From: Candidatus Jordarchaeia archaeon
Lineage (GTDB): Archaea; Asgardarchaeota; Jordiarchaeia; Jordiarchaeales; Jordiarchaeaceae
Length of the DNA stretch: 36,520 bases
Assembly (NCBI GenBank): GCA_029856435.1
Contig: JAHQXB010000024.1
Span: forward strand, 1-36,520
Reading direction: 5' to 3'
Shown: positions 25,603 to 33,417 of the stretch, one piece after another
Numbering within the stretch: the first letter of the stretch is position 1
Layout of the letters: every line of letters starts with the position of its first letter
Notes under the pieces: model-generated
Told to the model about the DNA's origin: nothing
Seen by the model: only the letters and a program-made list of their open reading frames with translations
Databases searched by the model: none
Program-made: the position numbers and the translations under genes

Positions 25603-25992
25603 TAGTATTCTCCTCAACAGTTATTGTTAACTCCGGTGCCTAATTGGAGCATATGACTTCATCCATCCTTTTACTTAACTCAGCATCCCCGCGTTTCCAA
25701 ATAGTTAAACTCGCTGGGTTAACGGTTCGTGTAATGCACTTTTAGGTTCTTAAATGCTTCTCAAGGAAAAAAATATTTTTCCCTTTAAAAAATTTATCTT
25801 ATTATGTTTTGCCAAAAAAAGGGTTAAGTAATAAAAAAATTTACTTAAAAAACTTGAAAAAAAACATTTTTTTAAAAAAGAATTTAGAGATTCTAAAAAG
25901 CACGATTCGATTTCTAATTTTTGATGTATAGAGCTGGGCAATAAAGACTTTTGTAGCGAAAGTTTCCTTATTGCTTAAAATTGTTTTTTATC
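25603..25992. other. AT-rich intergenic gap
   Basis: About 390 bases with long A/T runs (25770-25890). They probably contain the promoter of the minus-strand gene ending at 24763 and the terminator of the gene ending at 25993. A 63-codon frame on the minus strand (25750-25941) is rich in Phe, Leu and Lys, as random AT-rich DNA gives, and lacks an SD, so it is not called. Confidence 0.4.
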
Positions 25993-26478
25993 TTATAGGC
26001 ATTCTGGTGGAGGAAAACCGAACTCCTCCATGTGGTCAAATCCGATTTTAAAATTTGCCATAAGTTTTCTTATTTCTTCCTCAACTTCGCCAGCTTTTCT
26101 TATGGAGTCAAAGCTTTCCACGTGGTCTCCTATTTCCATTATGCAATCTGACACCGCATCAATCTCTTCCCCTATCCTCCGTTTAATCTCATCACACAGG
26201 CGAATCATCCCATCCACAAGCACCATAATTTCTTCCTGTCTTATTGAGCCCTTTAAATCCTCCAAGGCTATCGAAAGTTTATCACATTTTTTCATTCTCT
26301 CTGCCAAAAATTTGATTCTGTACTTCTCACACCACCACCTAAACTCAGTGATACTCATTTTCTGGGCCTCAGAGGGGGAGAGAAAAACTGTCTGAGGCCC
26401 TAATTCCTCAACCTCGTAGCGCCTCCATTCCAAAAAGGCTTTAACCACGAAGCCCCACAGCTCCATAGCCACAGACAA
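25993..26478 (-). CDS. Small helical protein, third gene of CoA-transferase operon
   Basis: A 161-residue protein of no recognised family, almost all helical by composition, with long amphipathic stretches (about 50-150) and no membrane segment. Start TTG 26478 has GGAGGG 6 bases upstream. It begins 31 bases after the CoA-transferase B stop, so it is probably the last gene of a three-gene operon. It could be a helical adaptor or regulator of that enzyme, but nothing in the sequence shows this. Confidence 0.7.
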   Translation of the reverse strand: MSVAMELWGFVVKAFLEWRRYEVEELGPQTVFLSPSEAQKMSITEFRWWCEKYRIKFLAERMKKCDKLSIALEDLKGSIRQEEIMVLVDGMIRLCDEIKRRIGEEIDAVSDCIMEIGDHVESFDSIRKAGEVEEEIRKLMANFKIGFDHMEEFGFPPPECL

Positions 26479-26509
26479 GAATTGCCCTCCATGAAACAGA
26501 GTCTAGAAT

Positions 26510-27358
26510 TTATTTTGGCATTTCGGACTCAATTATTTCATCAAGAAGAGCGTCTCTCTCATCCGCAGGCAGAAACTCTAAACGCCTGATATTTAGGGGA
26601 TCAATTTCCTCCCTTATTATCCTTACCTGTTCCCTAGTGGGAGGCTCGGTGGTGGGTGTATCTTCGGGAATAATTAGTTCGAAGCCTGTTTTTTCCTGAA
26701 TTTCCCTCCTCGTTACCCCGGGATGCAGAGAAATAACTTTCATACGCTTAGTCTTCTCGTCAAAACCCAGAACTGCAAGGTCAGTAATTATGTGGTAAGG
26801 GCCTTTTCCCGGGAATCCCATCTGCTCCCTTGTAGTTTTCCCGTCTAGGAAACCTACGCCACTCACAAAGTCAATTTTGGGTGTGAAACACCTCTTATCA
26901 TGGCGAGGCACGTAGAGCAGAATCTTCTTGTAGGTGATTGAAACCTCAGGTATTCCAGCAGCCCCCGGAAGACGAACCTTGGGAGAATACCAGTCGCCAA
27001 TGCAGGTATTGTTGAAGTTTCCATACATATCTATTTGGGCCGGCCTGAAATACTCCACTGTTACTCTTCCAGAGGGCAGATGCTCCATAGTCACTTCCCC
27101 GCTGTGTTGAAAGCGCAACGCCCAAGTACTAACATATTTCTCGAAATATAGTAAAGATACCGGGCGAGTTTCAAGGACATAGGTGTTGCCCATATGAAAC
27201 ATGGGAGTACAGTGGGGGGCATGGGTTTTTTTGGCAAGAAGGTAAGCGTTGGTCACCAAGGGTGTAGCTATACCCTGCGCCATCACGTCATAGTCTTTAA
27301 TCTCTCTTGCCATACAAACAATAACCATTTCGTCTGTTGTAAAATCATTAGAATACAT
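26510..27358 (-). CDS. CoA-transferase family I, subunit B-like
   Basis: A 282-residue partner of the next gene. The recognisable part is HPSGRVTVEYF-like sequence followed by AQIDMYGNFNNTCIGDWYSPKVRLPGAAG, matching the GctB/IpdB type (AxVDRYGNxN, then RLPGxGG). Later KIDFVSGVGFLDG, GPYHIITDLAVLGFD and a C-terminal HPGVTREEIQ-like stretch also fit. The usual catalytic Glu motif ([SE]ENG, N-terminal in class I B subunits) was not found, as in IpdAB-type hydrolases that cleave a ring of an acyl-CoA. CoA transfer or acyl-CoA hydrolysis are both open. ATG 27358 has GGAG 9 bases upstream and lies 12 bases after the A-subunit stop, so the two are tightly coupled. Confidence 0.75.
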   Translation of the reverse strand: MYSNDFTTDEMVIVCMAREIKDYDVMAQGIATPLVTNAYLLAKKTHAPHCTPMFHMGNTYVLETRPVSLLYFEKYVSTWALRFQHSGEVTMEHLPSGRVTVEYFRPAQIDMYGNFNNTCIGDWYSPKVRLPGAAGIPEVSITYKKILLYVPRHDKRCFTPKIDFVSGVGFLDGKTTREQMGFPGKGPYHIITDLAVLGFDEKTKRMKVISLHPGVTRREIQEKTGFELIIPEDTPTTEPPTREQVRIIREEIDPLNIRRLEFLPADERDALLDEIIESEMPK

Positions 27359-27370
27359 AGTCACCAACTC

Positions 27371-28234
27371 CTAGAGAAGAATTTTAGAAAGGGTTGAGGC
27401 CCCTATGCGGTCCAGATACTCTTCATGAGTTTTAGTCTGGTAAACGTAAGTGTTGAGATACTCGGAAAATCCATTATTCCTCGACATTTCCAAATATTTT
27501 CTGATGTGCTTTATGTCATAAGTGTAAAATGGGAAGCAGGATGTGGGATGGGCTCCGAAGGGCGTACGAACTACAGCATCAACCATAAAGTGGGGAATGT
27601 TCGCCCTGCCCGGAGCGCGAATGATTTCCTCTGTTTCCACAATCTTCTCAGCAGAAATAACCACTTTCTTGCTGGCTTTGGCTAAGTCCTCATCTAACCA
27701 AACCGCACCATCAATGTGGGCATTACCCATCCTGTCCGCCATAGACACATGGATAATTGAAACATCTGGCTTTATGGGAGGAAGGGCCACAAGCTTCTCG
27801 CCGGAAAGGGGACAGGTGTACTCCTTAAGATCCTTTCTTACCTTCATAACATCGGTGCCTCTGATTCCCCTAGTTGGCAGATGAGGGACTTGGAGTAGGG
27901 TAGCCTTTAGGCCCAAAACAATTGTGAGTTCTGTTTCCTCAACTATCTCGAGTTCCCCGTTTTCGGAAGCCTTGCGAAAATTAGGCGCAAAGCCAAAGAG
28001 TTCAAAACCCACATAGCAACTTCTAATCTGCGAGGCACAGTGTGCACCTATAAGCATATCTGTGGGTAGTCCGGCTATAAAGGTCAAAATTCCCAGATTC
28101 TTGATACCTTGGCGTATAATTTCTCGAGTCAAAGCCATGGGGCGGCGGTAAAGGCTCATTCCTCCAATGCCCAGAAGATCACCGTCTTTAATTAAACTAG
28201 TCGCCTCACTCAGGGATATCAGTTTATCAGCCAA
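27371..28234 (-). CDS. CoA-transferase family I, subunit A-like
   Basis: A 287-residue protein of the GctA/IpdA/ScoA type. Motifs: SLSEATSLIKDGDLLGIGGMSL at the N-terminus, LKATLLQVPHLPTRGIRGTDVM in the middle (the conserved PxxPxRGxxGTD) and VSIIHVSMADRMGNAHIDG near residue 190. It pairs with subunit B downstream to transfer CoA between acids or to hydrolyse an acyl-CoA. A longer frame reaches 28321, but TTG 28234 has AGGAGGA 5-10 bases upstream and begins exactly where the family begins, so it is the chosen start. It is the first gene of the operon with the B subunit and the helical protein. Confidence 0.8.
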   Translation of the reverse strand: MADKLISLSEATSLIKDGDLLGIGGMSLYRRPMALTREIIRQGIKNLGILTFIAGLPTDMLIGAHCASQIRSCYVGFELFGFAPNFRKASENGELEIVEETELTIVLGLKATLLQVPHLPTRGIRGTDVMKVRKDLKEYTCPLSGEKLVALPPIKPDVSIIHVSMADRMGNAHIDGAVWLDEDLAKASKKVVISAEKIVETEEIIRAPGRANIPHFMVDAVVRTPFGAHPTSCFPFYTYDIKHIRKYLEMSRNNGFSEYLNTYVYQTKTHEEYLDRIGASTLSKILL

Positions 28235-28416
28235 CCTTTTTCCTCCTAAAAATGGAAGGCAAATATGGTGAAAAACATCTGAATTCACAAAGCTTAAAAG
28301 TTTTTTTGCAGAGAACCCCAACGGTGTATTCTGCTTGCGCTCACCATATGAAAAATAAATTTATGGGGCTCTACCCATTTTAGGCTCAAAAAGAGGGGGA
28401 GCTTATATTGTGACAC

Positions 28417-29151
28417 TTAAACAACCTGGTAGTAACCTGGTCGAGGCTCAATCGCTTCGCCGGATTTGAGAAGTGCTTTTAGAGTTTCTTGGGTTTCCTC
28501 AGGAGTATATCCCATTGTTTCCATTTTTTGCATTATTTCCTTTTCAGATATAGGATTAGCTGATTCGGATAAGAGTTTTACTAGAGCTCTTCTGGCTCCC
28601 TTAATCTGTGTCTGGAAGCTAGGGGTTTTAGATATGGCTGTGTATCCAGAGTCTGCTGCGCCCACATACTTAATTGTCCATGGGGTGGGAAAAATTATGT
28701 TTCCTTCTTTTCCTAGTTGAACCAGTTTTTCCTTCACATATTCGAAGTCTAGCTTGTATTTGGGGCAGAGTTCTTCGATTTGGTCAAAGCTTGCCGGTTG
28801 CTTTGTGCAGTGTTCCCTTAAGAGAAGTGTAAGTCTCTGGGTTCGGGAGCTGGAAACCGTTTCTTCCTCCTCTGTTAAGTCTTCTATTTTTAAGGGCTCT
28901 TTGGGGAGAAGCTTTTCCAGCTCTTTCTGTGAAGCTTCCACAGCTCGGAGAAAGCTTTTGGCATCCTTCTCCGCATTGTACTTTCGCACTAGCATTGAGG
29001 CTTCTCTCTGGTCATGAACAATTTGGCAACTTGTGGGGTCAATTTTTATTATGTTGCCACAGTTGCCACAAAGCCTAGTTTTTTGCCTAACTGGCGAGAA
29101 GGTAAACCTACCACATTTAGGACACTTGAAAATCGCGTAAACCTGTTTCAA
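28417..29151 (-). CDS. Zinc ribbon (DUF1922-like) and winged-helix protein
   Basis: A 244-residue protein. The N-terminus IFKCPKCGRFTFSPVRQKT with Cys10/13/28/31 is the archaeal DUF1922-type zinc ribbon, continuing IVHDQREASMLVRKY. A charged helical linker (about 60-105) follows. Two stretches then look like winged-helix domains: about 105-155 (TLLLREHCTKQPASFDQIEEL) and about 185-244 (ALVKLLSESANPISEKEIMQKM...GYYQV). Zinc ribbon plus winged helix suggests a DNA- or RNA-binding regulator. Start TTG 29151 is supported by GGAGG 7 bases upstream. It stands alone upstream of the CoA-transferase operon, with 182 bases between. Confidence 0.7.
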   Translation of the reverse strand: MKQVYAIFKCPKCGRFTFSPVRQKTRLCGNCGNIIKIDPTSCQIVHDQREASMLVRKYNAEKDAKSFLRAVEASQKELEKLLPKEPLKIEDLTEEEETVSSSRTQRLTLLLREHCTKQPASFDQIEELCPKYKLDFEYVKEKLVQLGKEGNIIFPTPWTIKYVGAADSGYTAISKTPSFQTQIKGARRALVKLLSESANPISEKEIMQKMETMGYTPEETQETLKALLKSGEAIEPRPGYYQVV

Positions 29152-29395
29152 GCCTCATCCTCCAAAGAAAAACTTATCCTAAAATAATTCTTATTCACAC
29201 TTTATAAATAGTCCCCCCCTAATCAACACCTTATCTTTTTGGTGCAGAACTCATTTGAAAATTTAACTTCTCTCCCTTTTGAACACTAATTTTATTTTCT
29301 TTCTGGAAACATAAATAAGTAAATGTTTAGATTATTAGTATAGTTTATGGACGTGAATGGTTCTTTAATTTCAGAATGGAATGAGGTTATGCAAT

Positions 29396-29923
29396 ATGGA
29401 CGTCGAGGCCCTTGCTGATCTTAAGGCTTATCTCGAAGAGGAAATTGAGAAAAGGAAGGAGGAACTGGAACGTTTTAAAAGATTTCTAGGATTGGTTGAT
29501 GAACTTTTAATGCAGGAGAGCTTTAAGACCGCAGCTGAGGTTGTGGAATCAACCGGAAAGAAGGAGGAAGGGGAGGAAGCATTCCAAATTGTTTCAAAGA
29601 ACGGCGTACTACTAGGTGAGATGACAATAACGAAAAATGCGATTTCAATTAAGCCGAATCCAGAGATTGAGTTTAACGTTAAGACTCCCCCCTTCGCATC
29701 GTTTTTCCTGGGAAAAGTGTTGTCGGGAATGTTGAGAGCCGACGAGGAACTAGTTAAGAAGAAAATGATTGATGAAAAAAATATCATAAAGTTCAAAGTT
29801 AAGGCCCCCAACGATATCCTTCAGGAGATCGTAATAAGGAATTATGGTGACGAGAAGAGAGTTGACGAAATAAAAAACACTATACGTTGGACTCTGGAAA
29901 AAATATACCAGCAAGCACAGTAA
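29396..29923 (+). CDS. Coiled-coil protein of unknown function
   Basis: A 175-residue protein with an N-terminal coiled coil of about 40 residues (LKAYLEEEIEKRKEELERF). A mixed strand/helix domain of about 100 residues follows (around MTITKNAISIKPNPEIEF and NILQ-type motifs), with a C-terminal helix (IRWTLEKIYQQAQ). The layout is common among archaeal conserved hypothetical proteins. ATG 29396 is preferred over 29381 because GAGGT lies 8 bases upstream. It is divergent from the zinc ribbon protein and precedes two genes in the same direction after about 240 bases. No function can be assigned. Confidence 0.7.
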   Translation: MDVEALADLKAYLEEEIEKRKEELERFKRFLGLVDELLMQESFKTAAEVVESTGKKEEGEEAFQIVSKNGVLLGEMTITKNAISIKPNPEIEFNVKTPPFASFFLGKVLSGMLRADEELVKKKMIDEKNIIKFKVKAPNDILQEIVIRNYGDEKRVDEIKNTIRWTLEKIYQQAQ

Positions 29924-30162
29924 TCTCCCAACCAAGTATTTCCTTAAAAAAAGAACCCTTCAACTATTATTTATTTTTTATATACCAGTCTCTCTGATAC
30001 AATGAATAGGTTTAACTTGAATAAGCAGTGAGAGTGCTCCTCGACCTACTTAGCACCCGTACTTTTTTATATTACACTCTATTTTTTGGGCTTGTTTTTC
30101 GAAAGATTTATGTTTAGTTGCTTTAAATAAGTTTATAAATGGAAAAAAGGGGAACTACCCTT

Positions 30163-30765
30163 ATGGCTTACCGAGATGCTATGGAAGGCAATTTTTTAGC
30201 GGTTTATGGAGCGGAACAACTCAGACTCATAAAAGAGGCCTATAAGTTTTATGTTAAAAACGATGTACGGGATGTCTTAGCTTTTGGAGCAGTAACCCTG
30301 ATAAATAGATATCTTCGAGTTTCCAAATTACCAAAAGAAGATGTTGCCATGTTTGTCGCTGCTCTATACCTAGTAAGTAGGCACCCATTCTCATTTGCTA
30401 ACCATACTTCAAAGCAGGAATTCGCGGAACAGTTTGGTATAAAAGCCACTTCGCTTGAGTGGTACTCTGAAAACTTGGCTGAAAAACTGGGATTCATAAG
30501 AATATATGATTACCGCCACTTCCCATACTATATTGATCCAGAGGGAGTGATTAACTCTGTAATATTATCCGTGGTTCGTCTCACAGTAGAGGAACTAGCG
30601 GTGAGAACTCTTCTCGGCGTAGAAACATTCGAGGAGAACGAAGCCATAGAGGGAATAGTGGATAGGCTGGTTGATAGGCTAAAAATTGTACCCAGCGTCT
30701 TTAAGCCAGAAATACGCAGAATTGTTTCAGAATATATGAGCAAAGAAATTAAGAAGTACATTTGA
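30163..30765 (+). CDS. All-helical protein, possibly cyclin-fold
   Basis: A 200-residue protein with no recognised family. The block MFVAALYLVSRHPFSFANHT is followed by SKQEFAEQFGIKATSLEWYSENLAEKLGF. This resembles the second helix and the helix-turn-helix of cyclin/TFIIB boxes (AAxLYxxxR, then ExAxxxGIxxxxxxxxYxxL). No zinc ribbon is present, and the match is by eye only. ATG 30163 has AGGGGA 8 bases upstream; the earlier ATG 30139 is next to a TATA-like TTTATAAAT, so transcription may begin there. The stop overlaps the start of the next gene (TTGA at 30762-30765), which is typical of translational coupling. Confidence 0.55.
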   Translation: MAYRDAMEGNFLAVYGAEQLRLIKEAYKFYVKNDVRDVLAFGAVTLINRYLRVSKLPKEDVAMFVAALYLVSRHPFSFANHTSKQEFAEQFGIKATSLEWYSENLAEKLGFIRIYDYRHFPYYIDPEGVINSVILSVVRLTVEELAVRTLLGVETFEENEAIEGIVDRLVDRLKIVPSVFKPEIRRIVSEYMSKEIKKYI

Positions 30766-31544
30766 AGCTAAAGAGAGGCGTAGAGGTGAAAACTGAGGGA
30801 ATCTTCCCCTGCTTTGAAGTTGAGGGACAAAAGATTCCCAGAATACTTCTGGGGAGCTCACCCTTCTTAGGTGCTGGCCAATTTGGAGTAAAAGCCTACC
30901 AATACTATAAGAAATTTTTCGAAAAACCCGAAAATATTACGGAGCTAGTAATGGAAACCATAAAACTGGGAGTGAGGGGTATTCAGCTCGTGGCATATCG
31001 CGAAATTGCCCAAGCAGTAAAAAAAGCACAATTTGAAACTGGGGTAGAATTAACAGTCGTGGGAAGCCTTCCCTTTGATAGTCCAGAAGACGGACTAGAT
31101 TGCCTGTGTGATTTAAATACTAAAGCGGTTTTACTCCATGGAGAGGAAACAGATAGGCTTAACCTCAAAGTTTTAAATTCTTGGTTTAAGAGAATCAGAA
31201 ACGCAGGATTCGTTCCAGGAGTTGCCACTCACAAACCAGACCTCACTCTACCTGTACTTCTTAAAAGTGAATTAGATTTTTCAATAGTGTTATTACCCTT
31301 CAATGCAGCCGGCTTCCTCATGGGAAAAAAAGAAACGGTTTACAATATAGTTTCCGAATGCGACAAATCATACATAGCCATGAAGCCTCTGGCCGCGGGA
31401 CACATCAAACCCAAGGAGGCATTGGAGTTCATTTTTTCCTGCAGGGGCATAAAGTCTGCAGCAGTAGGCATAGCCACCCCAGAAGAAGCTAGGGAAACAT
31501 TCTCCATAGCAAAAGACGTTCTTAACAAAACACTTCAATGTTAA
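30762..31544 (+). CDS. Aldo-keto-reductase-like TIM-barrel protein
   Basis: A 260-residue protein. The start fits LLGSSPFLGAGQFG, and beta strands follow in order (GVRGIQLVAY, VELTVVGSLPF, TKAVLLHGEETD). A C-terminal YIAMKPLAAGHIKPKEALEF and SAAVGIATPEEARETF match the end of aldo-keto reductases (mkPLaaG, ivGixxxee). The classical N-terminal catalytic Asp/Tyr pair is not evident, so an NADPH reductase activity is not shown; it may be a barrel relative with another job. TTG 30762 overlaps the previous stop; GTG 30786 with GAGAGG upstream is an alternative start. It is co-transcribed with the helical protein upstream. Confidence 0.6.
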   Translation: MKLKRGVEVKTEGIFPCFEVEGQKIPRILLGSSPFLGAGQFGVKAYQYYKKFFEKPENITELVMETIKLGVRGIQLVAYREIAQAVKKAQFETGVELTVVGSLPFDSPEDGLDCLCDLNTKAVLLHGEETDRLNLKVLNSWFKRIRNAGFVPGVATHKPDLTLPVLLKSELDFSIVLLPFNAAGFLMGKKETVYNIVSECDKSYIAMKPLAAGHIKPKEALEFIFSCRGIKSAAVGIATPEEARETFSIAKDVLNKTLQC

Positions 31545-32110
31545 AGTTATGTCTTGATTATTATTTAGTACAGCTTTGCTCCTTCTACTTTTTGAGAAAA
31601 TGACCATTTTGCTACTCCTACATAAAGGAAGAAAAGGGGTTAATGACTTATCACGAAAATGACTTGTAAACGGAAAGCATCGAGATTTATATGAAGCAGG
31701 TAAACCTGAAAAAAAGGGAACGCGTAGAGTTTTATGTAATTAGCTTTTAAGGGAAGGATTCACCTTGCCGGATTATCTGAGGTGGGGTGTTAAAACTGCT
31801 TCTATTTAGAAAAGTAGAATAAAGTTTGTTAACTTAAACTTCCAACTGTTAACAGGGTTTAAAGAAAAACCATTAAAATTATTATTCTTTAAAAACAACC
31901 ATACACATAACATGTGCCGTGCAGCCGATTCCAGCCCGGAATGCGGGAAGTTCGAAAAACCCAAAGAGAGCAGGGCCACAACTGGGAACATCCTCCCACC
32001 GAAAGCAGGAGAGATGTGCTCGCTTCAATCGTTCCCCGGGAGAAAAACTTTGAAACTTGAGGGAGGAAAACCCAAAGTTACGCAAGGTTAACGCTGGGTC
32101 AGAACGGTTT
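31545..32110. other. Intergenic gap with one small GC-richer ORF
   Basis: About 565 bases between a plus-strand gene and the minus-strand DUF211 stop. 31545-31900 is AT-rich, with a GGAAGG-TTG frame of 14 codons near 31757-31810 that is probably accidental. 31912-32091 carries a 59-codon frame, listed separately. No tRNA or rRNA was recognised. Confidence 0.4.
31912..32091 (+). CDS. Possible 59-residue ORF of foreign composition
   Basis: ATG at 31912 opens a 59-codon frame ending at 32089-32091. It is rich in Lys, Gly, Pro, Ser and Cys and clearly higher in GC than the AT-rich flanks (for example near 31920-32040). It contains a CxxxxxxxxC spacing near the start and PECGKFEK. No SD is seen. 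It may be a tail of an IS200/IS605 TnpB-like gene, a structured RNA region read by accident, or a small gene acquired recently. I do not recognise the product. Confidence 0.25.
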   Translation: MCRAADSSPECGKFEKPKESRATTGNILPPKAGEMCSLQSFPGRKTLKLEGGKPKVTQG

Positions 32111-32416
32111 TTATTTATGGTTGTCTTGGGCTGTTTTCACTTCTTCGACAACCATTGTTCCGGAAACTACTTGGTCTACTGAGTGGATTACTGCCCCCAG
32201 GCTCTCGATTTTTTCCTTTAACTCATTGTAGTTTAGCTTGTTTCCTTCGATTGTTATTTTAACACTTTCGGTTTCGGCGTCAACCTCAATAAGTGTAATG
32301 TTGACCCCCATAACTCCGTTTACTTTTCCCAGCTCTTCTGCAAAGTCTGGTAAAACTGGTTGGTGTGGTTTAAGAACATCGAGGACTAAGCGTTTTAAGC
32401 CATAACTATTGCCCAT
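32111..32416 (-). CDS. DUF211 family protein
   Basis: A 101-residue protein of the archaeal DUF211 family (about 95 residues). LKRLVLDVLKPHQPVLPDFAEEL is followed by NGVMGVNITLIEVDAETESVKITIEGNKLNYNELKEKI and GAVIHSVDQVVSG. The fold is ferredoxin-like; the function is not established. Start ATG 32416 begins exactly where the family begins. The earlier start at 32485 would add a hydrophobic stretch not seen in the family. It lies downstream of the MIT-PLD gene, separated by 155 bases. Confidence 0.85.
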   Translation of the reverse strand: MGNSYGLKRLVLDVLKPHQPVLPDFAEELGKVNGVMGVNITLIEVDAETESVKITIEGNKLNYNELKEKIESLGAVIHSVDQVVSGTMVVEEVKTAQDNHK

Positions 32417-32571
32417 TTTTCTTATGGCACCTCGCCCAACTGTATCAAATTGAAGGATACTATTTAAAAGTATTGACAAACTCAAACAAGCCGATTCTCA
32501 CAACTGAATTTTTTTCTAAACAATTTGAGAATCTGAATGTGTGGTTGGAGTGTTTGATATTTTAGCCTTTT

Positions 32572-33315
32572 TTATTGTTGCTTGAAAATCGGATATTCTT
32601 TGAGATAGTATTTTTCGGTACAATTTTGACAGCTCTTACTTATGTTGCTCCAGCGTTCTTCGAATATCGTGGAGCAATAATTTATGATGCATTCATCATT
32701 TGTTGCCTCGGCCAAGTCTCCTTTTTCGGAGAGCCCGCTGCTGGTTAGGTTGGCGCTACCTCGATAGACTACCAATCCGTCTGCAACTATGAATTTGGAG
32801 TGGGCAAAGCTGCAAAGCTTAATTTGTATGTTAGATTCGGATAACATCTTTATGAGGATGCAGCCTTGCTTCCAAGCATTTTTCTCCAATACTTGCACAT
32901 CTGGAGGGGGGTGATCATTCTGATATTTACTCCTTTTTTGATTTTTGGTAAGGGTGTCGAGAAGGTCAATTCGGTAGAGTTTATTTTCTGTCCTTAAGGT
33001 TTTTACTTGGAAGAACAGGTGGCTCATAATCATTATTTCACTTGATGCTTCCCTCAAGATTTGTATTGCCTTTAAGCCGATTTCTGGTCCGTGCAAAACC
33101 ATACTTGCGGTCTCAGTTTTCTGGGGTCGCATACTATTCCTTTGTTTTTCGTAAATGCTGTCTAGTAGATCAGCTCTTTCTCTATATTCGTAAAGTTTGG
33201 TTCTGATCGAGTTTCTCAACTCCTGCTTTATGTGCTTTTCTAGTAATTTGGAGAGTATTTCGGCAGATTTTCTGTAATTCTCACTCGCTTCTTTGAATTG
33301 TTCCCCCTTCTCCAA
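32572..33315 (-). CDS. MIT-like domain joined to a phospholipase D-like domain
   Basis: The frame called from TTG 33315 gives 247 residues, but coding-like sequence continues upstream to about 33372. The upstream residues (KNAWKIATEAIIL) plus GEQFKEASENYRKSAEIL and RTKLYEYRERADLL form a three-helix MIT pattern. It aligns with Vps4-type MIT domains: helix 1 AxxxxxxA, helix 2 YxxAxxxY, helix 3 with RAxxL. Next comes a PLD-like domain (about 75-247) with one HKD motif: His172, Lys174, Asp179 (AHSKFIVADG), then GSANLT. A single HKD suggests a homodimeric nuclease or phospholipase, or a binding domain. Human MITD1 has the same order, with a PLD-like C-terminal domain that lacks catalytic residues. 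Start: no ATG/GTG/TTG is in frame upstream; see the finding. Confidence 0.75.
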   Translation of the reverse strand: MEKGEQFKEASENYRKSAEILSKLLEKHIKQELRNSIRTKLYEYRERADLLDSIYEKQRNSMRPQKTETASMVLHGPEIGLKAIQILREASSEIMIMSHLFFQVKTLRTENKLYRIDLLDTLTKNQKRSKYQNDHPPPDVQVLEKNAWKQGCILIKMLSESNIQIKLCSFAHSKFIVADGLVVYRGSANLTSSGLSEKGDLAEATNDECIINYCSTIFEERWSNISKSCQNCTEKYYLKEYPIFKQQ

Positions 33316-33417
33316 GATAATTGCCTCCGTAGCTATTTTCCAAGCATTCTTATACTCCTTTTCAAACCGTGTTTTTTAGTTATAAGGCACATTCATCACT
33401 TGAGAGACCATAGCTTT

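Noticed and set aside
25750-25941. 63-codon frame on the minus strand
   Set aside because: AT-rich composition only, no SD and no recognised domain.
27371-28234. SENGELEI in the A subunit of the CoA-transferase as a catalytic ENG motif
   Set aside because: The catalytic Glu of class I enzymes is in the B subunit; in A subunits this region is a helix before the conserved PTRGIRGTD and is not catalytic.
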